From contig NOWV01000001.1 in assembly GCA_003344405.1 (NCBI GenBank), positions 1,426,001 through 1,490,000 on the forward strand: a stretch of DNA of 64,000 nt. The letters are read 5' to 3'. Shown here piece after piece: positions 29,182 to 41,649 of the stretch. Below the pieces are notes generated by a model. The model ran no database searches and was not told where the DNA came from. It saw nothing but the letters and a program-made list of their open reading frames with translations. The first letter of the stretch is position 1; each line of letters opens with the position of its first letter. A program made the translations under genes and the position numbers. Origin of the DNA: Trichoplax sp. H2. Taxonomy: Eukaryota; Placozoa; Uniplacotomia; Trichoplacea.

Positions 29182-32100
29182 TTAACGACCTTTTTCCTTA
29201 GTTTCAGCCAAGCCTTTCGATTTTGTAAAATCAATCTCTGTGTATGCTTTTTCTTCTACCTTAGCTGGCTTTCTAGATCTTGCAACAGAAGACGACATGG
29301 GAACATTACGCTGCATAAATGGAGGAGCTACTTTGGATGGACTCCTAGCACTGCTTAAACGTCCCCCTGATATCTTTTCACTTTTACTCGGTCTGGGCAT
29401 CTTGTTATGTTCAACATCGACATATTGCACGCCTTTCACATCGCTGGATCGTTGAATAGTTATATTAGGAGATTCTGCTTCCATATTAACATAGGATGAT
29501 GATTCATTCGACTTTGTAACATGAACACTACCGCCTTTTTTAGTAGTGCCTTTTGTTTTAGACTCGCTTTTGCTTGAGCCAAAATGTTCATCACTGCGTG
29601 ATACACGTACCGAGCTAGGACCAACAGCTGAAGTGTTATTGCTATTAGTAGAGCGTGTATTTGTTGAGCCATTGTTATTATCACTACTACTTCTACTTCT
29701 AGCATCGCTATCGGTATTAGTTTCAATGTAATCTACAAATTCTTTTTTACCACCAGAATCGCTTCTTTTACTAGTAGAATCCATATTCATATAATCTCCC
29801 ATTGATTCCTTTGAAATATCTATGTCAATATAATCAGACGGCTTATTATTATTGGTATCTTTCCCAGCCTGCATCGTCACATAATCTCCGCCACTGGCCT
29901 GACCAGGTTGCATTTCAACATAATTACTGTCCTTGCTTTGAGCTACACCACGTTGCATGTTCATGTAATCTCCAGAATTAGAGCCACTAGACGATGTCGA
30001 CTGTAGCTTGGCTTGTTTGCAGTCCTTTAATGACTTCCCTTTATCTACACTACTGTATTTATTTCCCTGGCCGGGCATCATATTCATATAATCGCCAACA
30101 CTCGAAGACTTTTTGACAGGCTCCATATTAACATAATCACTGGACGATTGACTTACGACTTTTCTCGGTTCCATATTGACATAATCACTAGTGCTAGTTG
30201 TTAATCTTTTGCTAGCATCACCCTTTTTGAAATTACTAGCTTTATTTTTTGTCGGTTCCATATTCACATAGTCTGCTGACGCATGCATTTTACCAGGTTC
30301 CATATTCACATAGTCTGCTGACGCATGCATTTTACCAGGCTCCATATTAACATAGTCACTAGATTTGCTTGCTTTCAGTTTTTGTTTTCCGGGTTTTACA
30401 TTAACATAATCGCTTGATTTATTGCTGCTACTACTTTTACTACTTTTTCCCAGGTCTATATTAACGTAATCAGGTGATTTGCTTGAACTCACGTCTGATC
30501 CACTTTTAGCTTTAGATTGGGTGGAATGGGACCCTGAACTTTGCATATTCATGTAATCAGCGTTCGTAGAACTACCCGACTTTTTTAAATCGACGTTGAC
30601 ATAGTCAGAGGTAGCAGCACTTTTAGTTGTCTGCATACTAATAGGAGCAGTGTTTACATAATCGGGTGCTTCAGTCTTCGCTTTAAATTTGGAGCCCTTG
30701 GATACCCGCTCTGTTACTGGATCTAGATTAGTACCTTTCTTATCCATAGAATGTAATCTTGGACTTGCGGTAACGACAGAATCAGTAGCTGGCGATATTT
30801 CACTAGCTTCGGAAGAGCTTCTCGACATGTTCTGACCATGTGCAGTATGACTCTTTGGAGGACGATCAAATTTTGTTATAGAGGAATATGTTCGGGACCG
30901 ACCTTGATCGTCCGGGAGGTTTGCGCTACTAGCCGACTTGGACCTAGTATGAGCAAATAAATGTGAAAAAGAAAAACGCTTTGGAGATTTTTTATTAGTC
31001 CCATCACTAGGAAAATTTTCCGGTATCTCATTCGTTGTAGTAATCGAAGGGAGTACATTTAATTTCGTATCATCAGTAGCTTGAGGCCTTCTTGGTCGCG
31101 ATGGCATTGTACTGGATCGAGAACGATTTTCTTTTGCACTGCTTGATTTGCCGTCACTATCTTCTACACGAGATGAGTCTGGTTTCTCAGTTTTACTAGT
31201 CCGCATAACACTATTATCAAATAAAAGTCATGCATTTGAGAAATTATAGATTAAAAATAAAACTTTCAAATAGATATTGCCGCTTGAAGTTATCTTACGC
31301 TAAAGCCTTTTCATGAATTAATTCTGCAATAGCCTTGTCATCAACGTCCATCCATAACTCGCCAGGACCAATACATGATGAACGACCAGTTTCTATAAAG
31401 AAATAGCTATCGGAGTGTCCGCAGCGTCGAATTGATGAATATTTCAAAATTAAGGGTTGTTTCGTATTGGCAGATCCCAAACGGCATAACTTCATTTCCA
31501 TTGGTAATAATTCCAAGTTGTAAGCACCGGCTAATTGCTTGGATTTTGCAATACCACGGTCTGAGAGGGTTACTTGCCAAATATTTTCTATATTAGAAAT
31601 CAGAGGTGATAGATTATTACATTTATGAGTGAAACGATTTCTGTCCTATTTCATGCGTAAAATCGCTCAATTTAAAGTCTAAATAAACAGTATTGAGAGA
31701 GATTTTTATCAGCTATTTCTAAGCATTTTCTACTCTAGTTTAATCTTGCGTTGCAACATCATATTCTTACATTATACAGATACCATACATATCAATGGCT
31801 CAGATTTAAACATATAGGCTCTACTAACCATTACTTCTTGATTTATGGTGTTTAGGATTTTTCACATCTTCAGCAGCCACTCGCCAACTTTCCAATTCTT
31901 CTGCAGATTCAGCGTATAAGCCGTAGCAATCGTCATTGGTGTAAAATCCTAAGCAGTACTGATGCTTATCGTTCGATATTTCCGTAACTTTATGACAATC
32001 TGACAACTGAATAACACTCCGTGGTTGTCCATTTTGATTAAACTTTTTCTCATTATCGTAACATTCTAATCGACCTGGACCGGCTTCAGAATCAAGACGC

Positions 32101-32615
32101 AATACGTAATAGCGTTTCCTTGAATTCTGTGTTGAAAATATACAAAGAATTGCCAATTTTAAAAATTGCACAGTTATTATTATGCATTGTACACTCTACG
32201 GTATCACGCAACGATCTGTGGTGTATGAAACAACTTGAAGGAATTTAATCAAAAATAATGTAAGATTGTAGTTTTGTTTTCTTTTCTACGTGTTATATCA
32301 TTAACACGCTGCTACATGATGCCGATATGTGATATAGAAGCTGTGATATTTTTATACAAATTTTTAATTCAATTTGCCAGCAATGTTCACTAAATAAAAG
32401 CATGAACGCCTTTAACAGATGATAACCTGCACCACTGTCAGTAATAATATGGGATCAAAATGTAACTAGAATTATGGATTGACTGCTACATATCGATTAT
32501 AAATTCTTGCAAAGAAGATGACAATAAAATGAAAAAAATTGATTTACGTTTTTACCTTGATCTTTTTTAGGTATCCACGTTTTCTAACATCAGTAGTTCC
32601 TTTCATTGTGCTCAT
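29182..32615 (-). CDS. IRS: Insulin receptor substrate (IRS) docking protein
   Basis: Cytosolic adaptor that links insulin/IGF-type receptor kinases to PI3K, GRB2 and SHP2. Four exons in coding order, 32615-32556, 32126-31829, 31587-31299 and 31210-29182, give 891 residues. Residues 1-115 form the PH domain (VRKRGYLKKIK, KRYYVLRLDSEAGPGRLECY, and the W of ELESWRVA). Residues 120-215 form the IRS-type PTB domain with the hallmark IRRCGHSDSYFFIETGRSS then GPGELWMDVDD. One 2-kb exon encodes a disordered, Ser/Lys-rich tail with twelve YxxM motifs (residues 435 to 789; YVNM, YMNM, YVEM, YVTM), most also YxN (GRB2-type), plus YVNV/YVNI/YIDI variants. The C-terminus has AYTEIDFTK (Tyr about 872), comparable to the YASIxF SHP2-binding end of vertebrate IRS1. 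The ATG precedes the PH domain directly, as in the family. All exon phases agree. Confidence 0.96.
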
Positions 32616-35600
32616 TATTTAAAATATATTCTATATCAAAAATTGAACAGTCATTATGAAAGTATCTATCAAGTGGCTCATTAAGTGCGATACTGCTCAG
32701 CTAAAGCAAGCAATGAAACTATATTCTCTATGCATGTGCAATAATCCAATTTCTATTTGTCAATGAGACTAGAGGTAAAACTAGGTATACCTGTAAAATT
32801 AAATCGTCCTTTTCGATTGAAAGTAAACATAAGTGAAATATGCTTTCCAGTATTTAAGGTTAGTACGGAGACTGAAGCTATTTCATAGGTATGTCAGCTT
32901 ATAACTGAACCATAAATGCTTCAACCTTTGATCAGGATAGACATACGGCAATGCTAGAAAAAAAGAAAAGAGATTGTTAATACATACCAATTAGTATATT
33001 AGTATTTCTTCTCATGAGTGACTGGCTTATGGGTTTTATAATCACAGACAACACAGCATTAGGATTGTAACAAAACTATAATAAATTGTAACTGCCTAAT
33101 TCAAAAAAATGCAATCAGACTATAGCTTTTATGCCTACGGGCATAGTAGAGCATCGTATTGCATATTGCATAACAAACGATGCATTTCGAGCTATATTAG
33201 TTACGTAGTTGTTTTACGCCTTTCTACTGATCTTTTCCATCACAATGTAGGTAAAAACAAAACCAACGTCTTTGATACTGTCCATGTTGTTATTAAAAGA
33301 TCTTTCAGTTCGCTCACTTTGTGAAAGGGTAGTCTTCATAACTAGTCCCCCCCCCCCATATTTCGAATTGACGATATGGAAAATATTGAACTTTACACGG
33401 GCGAAGTTGTCCGAGCGTCCGTACGACTGGTGTTGACTGCTTACTGACACATTACTCACTGTAACGTCTGTGCAGTCCAGGCCAATGCAGTATCTCCAGT
33501 ACTGTACTAACGGTGATCAGATTGTCGGTACAGCAGTTGTTATTCGTTAGTCGTCGTTATCAACGGTTTTCGGTAAATAATTTTTTCAATGTCGGAGAAC
33601 GGGCGGCTAATTTGCCTCGTTGACGACTTTATAACGCACTATACTCTGTTATTGGTTACAACAGGATACACACGTATTGACGCCAGCAGTTGAAATTTTT
33701 CATTTTTTTTACTGCCTAATTGATACTGTGTACTGTGTAGTAGAGTCAAGGAGCTCGAGATGCATCAGAATCAGGTGATTTCCAACAATCCATACTGCGC
33801 TTACAACCATCCTAATATATCATCAAAAGGATCTTCATTCTTGACCAACTCATTACAGCATGCATCTACAATAGGGTGATGATGACCATGAATTCAATTT
33901 GAATGTTATAAGGCTTGGCCACTTCAAATAGCTAAATTTGGAGTTGATCGGGAGAATCGTGGCTGTATTTCTATTTGTCATGTCTACATTCTCGTGTCAG
34001 TTACGTGTCACAGAGTGTCAGAATATTCAAGGAGACGATACACGCCAATATTGTATCATGTAAAGATATATCCAAAGATATCTTTACTCTCTCAATAACT
34101 ATAGAATCAGAAGTAGGAAGAGAGCAAAAAGAATTCACTTGCATCTAATGATTGCTAGAACCTCATGAGAATTTGAATTCCTTGGGTCATTGCAATACTT
34201 GGTATTGAAGTATATTTGATGGTAATAAAATGGAAGATATCTACGGATGATGCGTACTGTAAATTGAATTGATATGGTTGTGATAAACATGAACAACTGC
34301 TTGAACGCTTCTTCTACAGCAATACGTCCATTTTTCGTTGCAACGAAGCGATCCTCAAGGACAACTTTTCTTCTCGGCCACTCAAGTACAGCATTGTCGT
34401 TGATAAACAATAAAACATGCAAACAGGGTTGCCGACACGCAAAGTAGACCGTCGCAACATTTGTGTAGTAACTACATTCAAAAGAAGAGTTTCAATTTTG
34501 GAGAAGACATTTACTACTTGTAGAATGTAGAAATAGAAGCCTGTAGGCCGTCCATGCCCCCCTAAATCCAATAGCATGACTAACAACGTTAAAGCGTTTG
34601 GTCTCATTTTTCCTTGCAGTCATCGACTACTGTCGGTCCTATCATACAGATCCAGTAGGAGTAGAAGTACAATAGGATTACCGTGGTGTAAAGAGGGCTA
34701 GCGAAACGCTGGAGTCATTGGTACTAATACGTTGAATAATATATCCTCTCAGCGACACTACATAGGCCGACTGCGTCTCGCAGCAGTCCCTCCCCTACTT
34801 TTGCATATTCCTTCTAGTGTTTAAAGCATCGATGATTCGATACCGCTGCGCGAGACATTTCAATTTTTCAACCAATACGATAACTATAGCTTACCCCTTG
34901 ACGATAAATGGTAAAGTAGTGTTGAATTGTACTGGTGTTACCAAGACAAAAAATCAATGCAACCAGCAAACTGGATCAAAATTCAATCATGTAGTTGATG
35001 TTGACAGGGCGAAAGTGAACAGATTGCAGAAAAACTACTGTACAATCCTACGCGCTAGAAAAGATTGACTGTAGACTACAGAAAAAGCTATCACCCATGT
35101 TTTCAATTGGTGAAAGCATTCCAACTATAATTATAATCAATCAAGTGGTATCACTTACCCGCTTCCTATGTTAGTGACAAGAAGATTGAGTTGGTCAATT
35201 TCAACACCAATATTGTTCCCAATTTGGACGTACAATAGAGTAGGTTCCAACTATTGACTACCGTGATTAATAATAAGTGGCCGTCTTTACCGAGAATATC
35301 GCATCTGGCAAGTCGTAAATACGGTAATGGAACGGACTTTTATTATTCGTATTAGCACCTTGATGATTGGAGACTTTCGACTTGGTCATGCCCGATCGGT
35401 GACGTACTCGTTGCAGTCCGTCCCGTCGCCCGACCGTATGTACACAATAGAGCGCTTGGAGGTGTTAGTGTAGTCTACACTCTACAGTACGTACACCGAC
35501 CAGAAAAAATACTACAGTCTGACTCATCCTGTACAGTACTGTACTGTAGCACAGCAAAGCACTGTACACTGTAAAATCTGCTTTATCCTTTTAGCGCACG

Positions 35601-36514
35601 AAAGAAGCCCTTCTTCTTCTACTCTTGAATATGGAAATATACAACAAGAAATACAAATTAGCTGCAGTACTTTGTGGTATCGTACTCTTGCATCTAGCTA
35701 TCTTCATCACCACAGTACTGTACTATTTTCTTGCAGTCATCATGCCCTACTCCTAGCACTGTATTGCCGTGTGTAGGGAACTGGAGACCAGTGCTCTATA
35801 CAATCCTATTGTTGATTGTTTAATCGGCGGCCCCTACAGTACCGAAAATGAATACTGTACAATGTACTGTACATCCAGTGTACAAAATACTGTACAGCAC
35901 GAGAAAGTCCCATACAAAACGCTCACAGTACAGTACACAGTACTGTATATATATTATTGTATTGACTACGTACTGTACAGTACATGTGTTCCACAGTATG
36001 CAACTGTGCGCAGTAGCAAAAATACTCCAACAACGTGACAGAGAGTCAGAGACCAAAGCGATTATATAATATATAATATATAAATAGTATTGATTTATTA
36101 TTACTATTATACCGTCTTGACGATGGTCCCTTTTTTTAGTAGAAAAGGTATCAACATGCAGAAAGAAACCTTTCTGTATTATTTGCAGACGGGATACTCG
36201 TCTTGATTAGATGCATCTACCAATGAGTTAAATAAATTTACCACCATGCTATACTTATACGAGTATATCTTTACCATTCGCAACGGGTTCATTAATGAAC
36301 AACTTACCAACTTAATCTACCGTCTATACTGGAAGTCAATCAAACACCAACTCACTACATTATACACAGTAAACAGTAATTAATTTACGGCTACAAATTA
36401 TTCCATCAGTCATTGCAATACATCGAGGTCAATGATACGCTTAGCCATGATAAAAATAAGACATTTTTGAACATAATTTAAAACTAATTTATTTAATAGT
36501 CGCTAAAATTGCGT
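32616..36514. other. Intergenic, IRS upstream region
   Basis: No supported gene over 3.9 kb. The IRS promoter should lie in the first few hundred bases. A C-run is at about 33347. From 35.4 to 36.0 kb the DNA is packed with GTACAGTAC/ACTGTACA words. Two overlapping minus frames at 34135-34607 have no recognisable domain. A short TATAATATATAATATATAA run lies at about 36064. Confidence 0.5.
35490..36010. repeat. Cluster of GTACTGTAC/TACAGTA palindromic words
   Basis: Words built from TACAGTACTGTA, TGTACAGT and CACTGTACA occur again and again here on both strands (the word is nearly self-complementary). The open frames they create on both strands are Tyr/Cys/Val-rich artefacts of the repeat. 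Confidence 0.8.
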
Positions 36515-38720
36515 TCATGGTTGGCTAAAAAGTGTCCAGGATATAATCGTTATAGAGTAAATACCAAATCCGAATAGGCCGATTGAAAACCAACCAAAAG
36601 ACGACAGCAGATAACTTCCAATCAAAGGAGCTATAGCATTTACAAATGCATCTGTGCTATAACTCAGACCCAGCATAGCCCCATTATCAGCAGCAGGTAC
36701 AGATTTTGTTAGAGTGCTACTAAAGATGACGTTGGCTATGCTAGATACAATGACTTGAGGAACGATTACCAAACATAATCCAATAATACTGCTTACGAAG
36801 TATGACTAAGATAATAAAAAAAAATGAAGACATTTTACAAAATTAAAATTCGTCTAAAACGGTTAAAATCCTATCAATCATAGGTATTCTATATTGTCAA
36901 TCAACTACTGTTTATCCCAGTTATTGGTAAAATGTTTAAGCCAATCGGTCAACTACATCTTGCCGATACAATCAATCTGAGTTTATAATTAATTATCCCA
37001 TTTATAGGCTATAGTTACACAAAAGTAGGTCTTACCATTGACAAATAAACTATGGATTGTACAACAACACAGCCAAATAGTATTTTCTTATCGTCGTATC
37101 GTTTGGTTAGCATTTCAATTAAAAAGCCTTGAACTAGCTGTAAAGCAACCAGAATTAAATTCATTTTCAAGAATTTCTGACTATAAAAGTGATTCTTTCA
37201 GCGTTGAGCTGTATTCAACTATATATAAAAGATTATAAAATTGATTTCATTGGCCTTACCATGCCTAAAAGTCCGGTAAAAGAGAGAATTAATCCGTTCT
37301 GTTCTGGATTTAATCCAAACTCATCTATAGCCACCAGGGAGAATAGCGAATTGAAAATGCCAAGCGGAAAGCCGAACGCAAGTTTAATTATCATTAAGAA
37401 GCCAATTCCTGGGAGCTTTAGAAGCTCAATAAGTTTCGAAATGTTCAATAAACTATCTTTGCTCTCGCTCTCTACTGAAAATGATAGTTTAGACGGAATA
37501 ATTTCATATTAATAGTAACCGAATTTGAGATGCGGCAAAAAGGGCAAAAATTTAGCGTCATTTGTCAGCATAAGTACAGTAGAATTATAAATACCGGATG
37601 TCTCCGGTGCTGAAGTTGCTAGTGTCTTAGTTTTTTCAGGTATCACAAGGAAGATCGAAACTACGCTTACTACTGAAAGAAAGCAAGCAACGAAAGCGGC
37701 AGACTGTTCATTAAAGCGCCTCGTGATCACTCCGCCAACCATTGGACCTAGTATCATTCCTAAGCCATAGGACAAACCTAATTTACCGAGAGCTCCAGCA
37801 CGTTCTAGTTGAAAAACGTTACGTACAATACATTTTAGTGACCTAATCGGGGAATACAGACTATAAAATAAGATAGTAAAAAAGTGTAATGGAAATAAAC
37901 AGACTAATCCTCCTTTACATTTACGCTATAATTAAGTGATAGAAAATACCCATACTACAAATGTTTCAATAAAAAACTGTCATCAATGTCATGATTGTGT
38001 ACTAAGAGTTTACCATCGCCGCTGGAGCAATCCGATATAACCATCTGAGCTCCTATAAAAACAATTTTTTGTCATTGCATAGGTTAGTACAATTAAGGCC
38101 AATCAATTATATTATTAATATCCTATCCTCAAACGAATTACTAATTACATTGACACTTGTTAAATTAATCGAAAGATATAGTAAAGTGTTGCATTAGTTA
38201 TAAGCAATCCTGTCAACTCGAAGTTTCTAACCATGCATAGCATGCAAAAAGATAGATGGTAATCTGGAAAGAAATAATAGCGGGATTGAATACGCAAGAC
38301 CAAGCAAGCCGTAAGTAAAAGCAGCTCCGATAAAAGCGATCATCAGAGCAGCTCTAGTACCAACTAAATCGCCATAACGACCATAGATTGGCCCTCCAAT
38401 CAGTTGAATGACCGAAAATGTGGTCTGAAGGTACCCAAAGGTGACAAGATTAACCTGTAATTTCTTAGATAGAAACTGTAAAAAGATATTGCGTTAAAAT
38501 GATCAGTTACGACGCTACCATAATTATTTGAAGGCCTAGTTTAGGTGAAACTTTTTTCATTTCTTCTATTCTACGCCCGTTCATATAAAAGACTGTACAG
38601 TATAAGAATTACCGGTAATACTCCTGTCTGTATCCAATAGGCAGTCGAATACAAAAATATATTAAAATGGATAGTATATATTATATATTTGATAGCCGCT
38701 TTGCGTTTCTTGGGATCCAT
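36515..38720 (-). CDS. SLC22A18: SLC22A18-like major facilitator superfamily transporter
   Basis: Seven exons in coding order, 38720-38613, 38454-38232, 38049-38014, 37804-37520, 37474-37260, 37137-37036 and 36805-36515, join to 419 residues, the size expected for the family. The protein has twelve-helix MFS character. Helices 2-3 carry the MFS loop as GGPIYGRYGDLVGTRAAL. The segment SRLPSIFLHAMH-AQMVISDCSS, then ERAGALGKLGLSYGLGMILG, matches SLC22A18 (ORCTL2/TSSC5), which has SRLPGALMHTLPAAQMVITD and AALGRLGL at the same places. The last exon carries GAMLGLSYSTDAFVNAIAPLIG before the final helices. Human SLC22A18 is an orphan organic-cation-type transporter, so the substrate is unknown. The start ATG gives a basic MDPKKRKAA leader. 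MFSD10-like relatives are the alternative assignment. Exon phases are all consistent. Confidence 0.85.
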
Positions 38721-39232
38721 GTGCGCTGTCTAATGATCTTTGAAGCAATTTTGCTCTTGAAGTATAGCCTATTATTTATTAATGAATGTTAATTAGATAT
38801 AATCTGCCAATAGCAATTTCATTTCTTTTTAATACCTAAATTAAGTCAATTGAGCAACATTGGTATGGCGATTCACCCTATGACACGTAGCGAGTTATGC
38901 CATGTTTATGTTGTAATTTCATATCATAAAATGACGAGTATAGTCATATGATGAAATTTTAAAGCAACGACAAAGGTTAATGCTTTCAATTCATTTTGTA
39001 TCAACTGTAAATAGGTATTCTATAAAATTTTTGTATATTTTTCTATATACATGTACTAGTATAAATGCAGGTTGCTACTGCTGTACAGTATGTGTACAAT
39101 TGATGACTGGATTTATGGTGTTTAGAAAGGCACAACATTTTTTTTTATGGAACAGTAAGTACACTGTATATATGTACTGTATACTATAGTAGCAATCTGT
39201 ACATACTAATCAAAAGTGTACATCATACGAGA

Positions 39233-39499
39233 TGATGAATTGCTTTCAACGCACTTTCGATAATGCGATCCTCGATTGCACAATGCATATTGGTTAAATG
39301 ATAGTAGTTTTAGAGGTAATTTCTACGAAACGATACTGTAGCCCATACTGCATGTTGTTCAATCGATGAATTGCTTTCAACGCACTTTAGATAATACGAT
39401 GCTCGATTGTACAATGCACATTGGTGAAATGAAAGTAGTAGTTTTAAAGGTAATTTCTACGAAACGATACTGTAGGCCATACTGCATGTTGTTCAATCA
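39233..39499 (+). repeat. Tandem duplication, ~134-bp unit, two copies
   Basis: ATGAATTGCTTTCAACGCAC starts both copies (39235 and 39366), and both end in ACTGCATGTTGTTCAATC. They differ at about a dozen positions plus small indels. Confidence 0.93.
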
Positions 39500-40439
39500 T
39501 TCATTTATTAGTTATTACTGGTATGCGATGAATACAGTACTCGTCTAGTCGTATTCATAAATTAAAGGAAATTAACAACCAACTACGGATCTGTCTCTTA
39601 AATAATCGTAACAAGATGTAAGCGTATAGAATTATTATTCATTAACTACCGCCTACCGGTACGCGAATAGTTATCGGACGCTTACGGCAAGTAAGGTATA
39701 CAGTATAATATTGCATTACAAATAAATCATAATAAAGGACAGTCTCTACTTTTATTCTACTCTACTGTACCACTACTACTGTATTTGGCAAAGCAAAGAC
39801 CTGGTCATTTTGACCAGTCAATAATTATTTACATGCTGTCGAATCATTTCAACAAAAATTCGATTCATATACATTGTATAGTATGGTAGCAAAGAGATGC
39901 TAAAAAGAGACTCGTGGCTCCAATTTCAACTGTTTTTTTACCTTGTAACAATAGTAACAATTTACTGTATACGAGTATAATAATTGTTACCTTAGCAAGT
40001 CTACTTCCTGAGGCGCAAAGTAGGATTATTTAATATTGAATTTGGGGCAAATGCTGTAGGCCAAGCCAGATCCAATGACGTTCATTAACTTAATCAACAA
40101 AATGTTTACACGTTAATGTGAGAGAATTTTGCTAGTTGTTGATTGATTGAATATGGTTTCGCTGTTATTGCACATCGACTGGAAAGCGATTTCTTACGTC
40201 TCAAACATCCTGATCCAGTACTACAGTACAGCAGTATTATATTTACGTACTGTACTTTACTGCACAGTAGTCTACTATACAGACCGGCACGCCTATACTG
40301 TAGATTTAAATTAAAAAGAGAAAGATAAACGTCTATGGTCACACCTGTGCCGAGTATACACTGTACACTGTACGGAATATACTGTACGTACAATGTACTG
40401 TAATGAACGGTCCGGGTCCGGTTCGGTACCGTACACTGT

Positions 40440-40800
40440 ACTGTACAGTACTGTTACTGGGACTAACTGGAACTAGAAGGAGACCAGGACTGTTTCCTCC
40501 CTGGGACAGACGACAGACATACTGTACACTAGTGTACAGTACTGTACTGTACAGTACTGTAGTCTAGGACTTATTGGGACTTGACGGAGACCAGGACTGG
40601 TTCCTTCCTCGGACAGACGACAGACATACTGTAATGTTACAGTAGTACTGTAGTCTAGGACTTACTCGGACTTGACGGAGACCAGGACTGGTTCCTTCCT
40701 CGGACAGACGACAGACATAATGTTAATGGACAGACATACTGTAATGAGTTGACGGAGACTAGGACTGGTTCCCCCTTCGGACAGACGGACTCCCCCTATT
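40440..40800 (+). repeat. ~90-bp tandem array with GACGGAGACCAGGACTGG core
   Basis: Four decaying copies of a GGAGACCAGGACTG-TTCC core, followed by GGACAGACGACAGACATACT, begin near 40478, 40588, 40677 and 40753. GTACAGTACTGTAC words sit between them. This array and its neighbours are richer in G+C than the surrounding genes. Confidence 0.88.
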
Positions 40801-41649
40801 GAATGAGGCCGTCAACATTGAAAATACTCACCAGTATGGGATGGATCTTCCGTGTCTGTTTTCTAAATCATGGATACTAATTGAAGGAACATCGATAATC
40901 TTATGTAACTATTTTCAAGCAGAACTTACGGATCAAAGTTGATCCGAGCTTAGTAGTGAATAAGATTCAACGTCATATTACTTCATTAAAAAAAAAATAG
41001 TCAATTCAAAATGGAACTCCTGCATACGAAAGTACTGCCACAACGAAGTGTTTGGTACAATATTTGGACCAGAAGAGGCCGGCGATGTCTGTCCGTCCGA
41101 GAGTGACCAAGTCTTCTTCGAGCAGTCGGAGTCGACAGTGAAGTTCAACACTGCAGTTAGGTACGATACGTTTACAGTACTACGCTTTCGATACAGTACG
41201 ACTACCATAGACCGCTGGCTGCTACAGACTATAGAGGCTCAAGCAAACACCATCAGTACTGAATCGCTTGTGGAAGGGAATGACCCAAAATGGCGTCACT
41301 ACCGATCATGGTAAGAGTTGAGAAAGTTGATCATTGTTGCTACTATTTTTTACAAGCCAACGGCGATATTTAGCTTTATTCTGTAGCGTAATAATTAGCA
41401 TAAGGTAGTTCTACGTTAAGGCTTGATATTAAAATACTATAGTGTATGAGTATTCGGACAGTATGGTAAGGTAATAATGGCTTATTTTTGTATACAAAAT
41501 TGCATATCAAGGCAACACAAGCATGATGGTGTAGATGATATCACGTAGGGCTTACTGGATTGAGATATAGCGAAAGCCAATCAATTAAATTAACCTTGAA
41601 ATCTGCTCTTATGTTCAATTGCACTGAAAAATTCATCTATTTCAATTTT

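Larger units (their letters stand above)
38721..41649. other. Divergent intergenic region between SLC22A18-like and MIC27
   Basis: The two genes are head to head, 2.9 kb apart. The interval holds a tandem duplication (39233-39499), the 40.44-40.80 kb repeat array and many GTACAGTAC words. The frame at 41048-41314 lacks any domain or splice support. Confidence 0.5.

Noticed and set aside
41048-41314. 88-codon plus-strand frame upstream of MIC27
   Set aside because: No domain, no splice sites joining it to MIC27 exon 1, whose own ATG at 41650 already gives the expected N-terminus.
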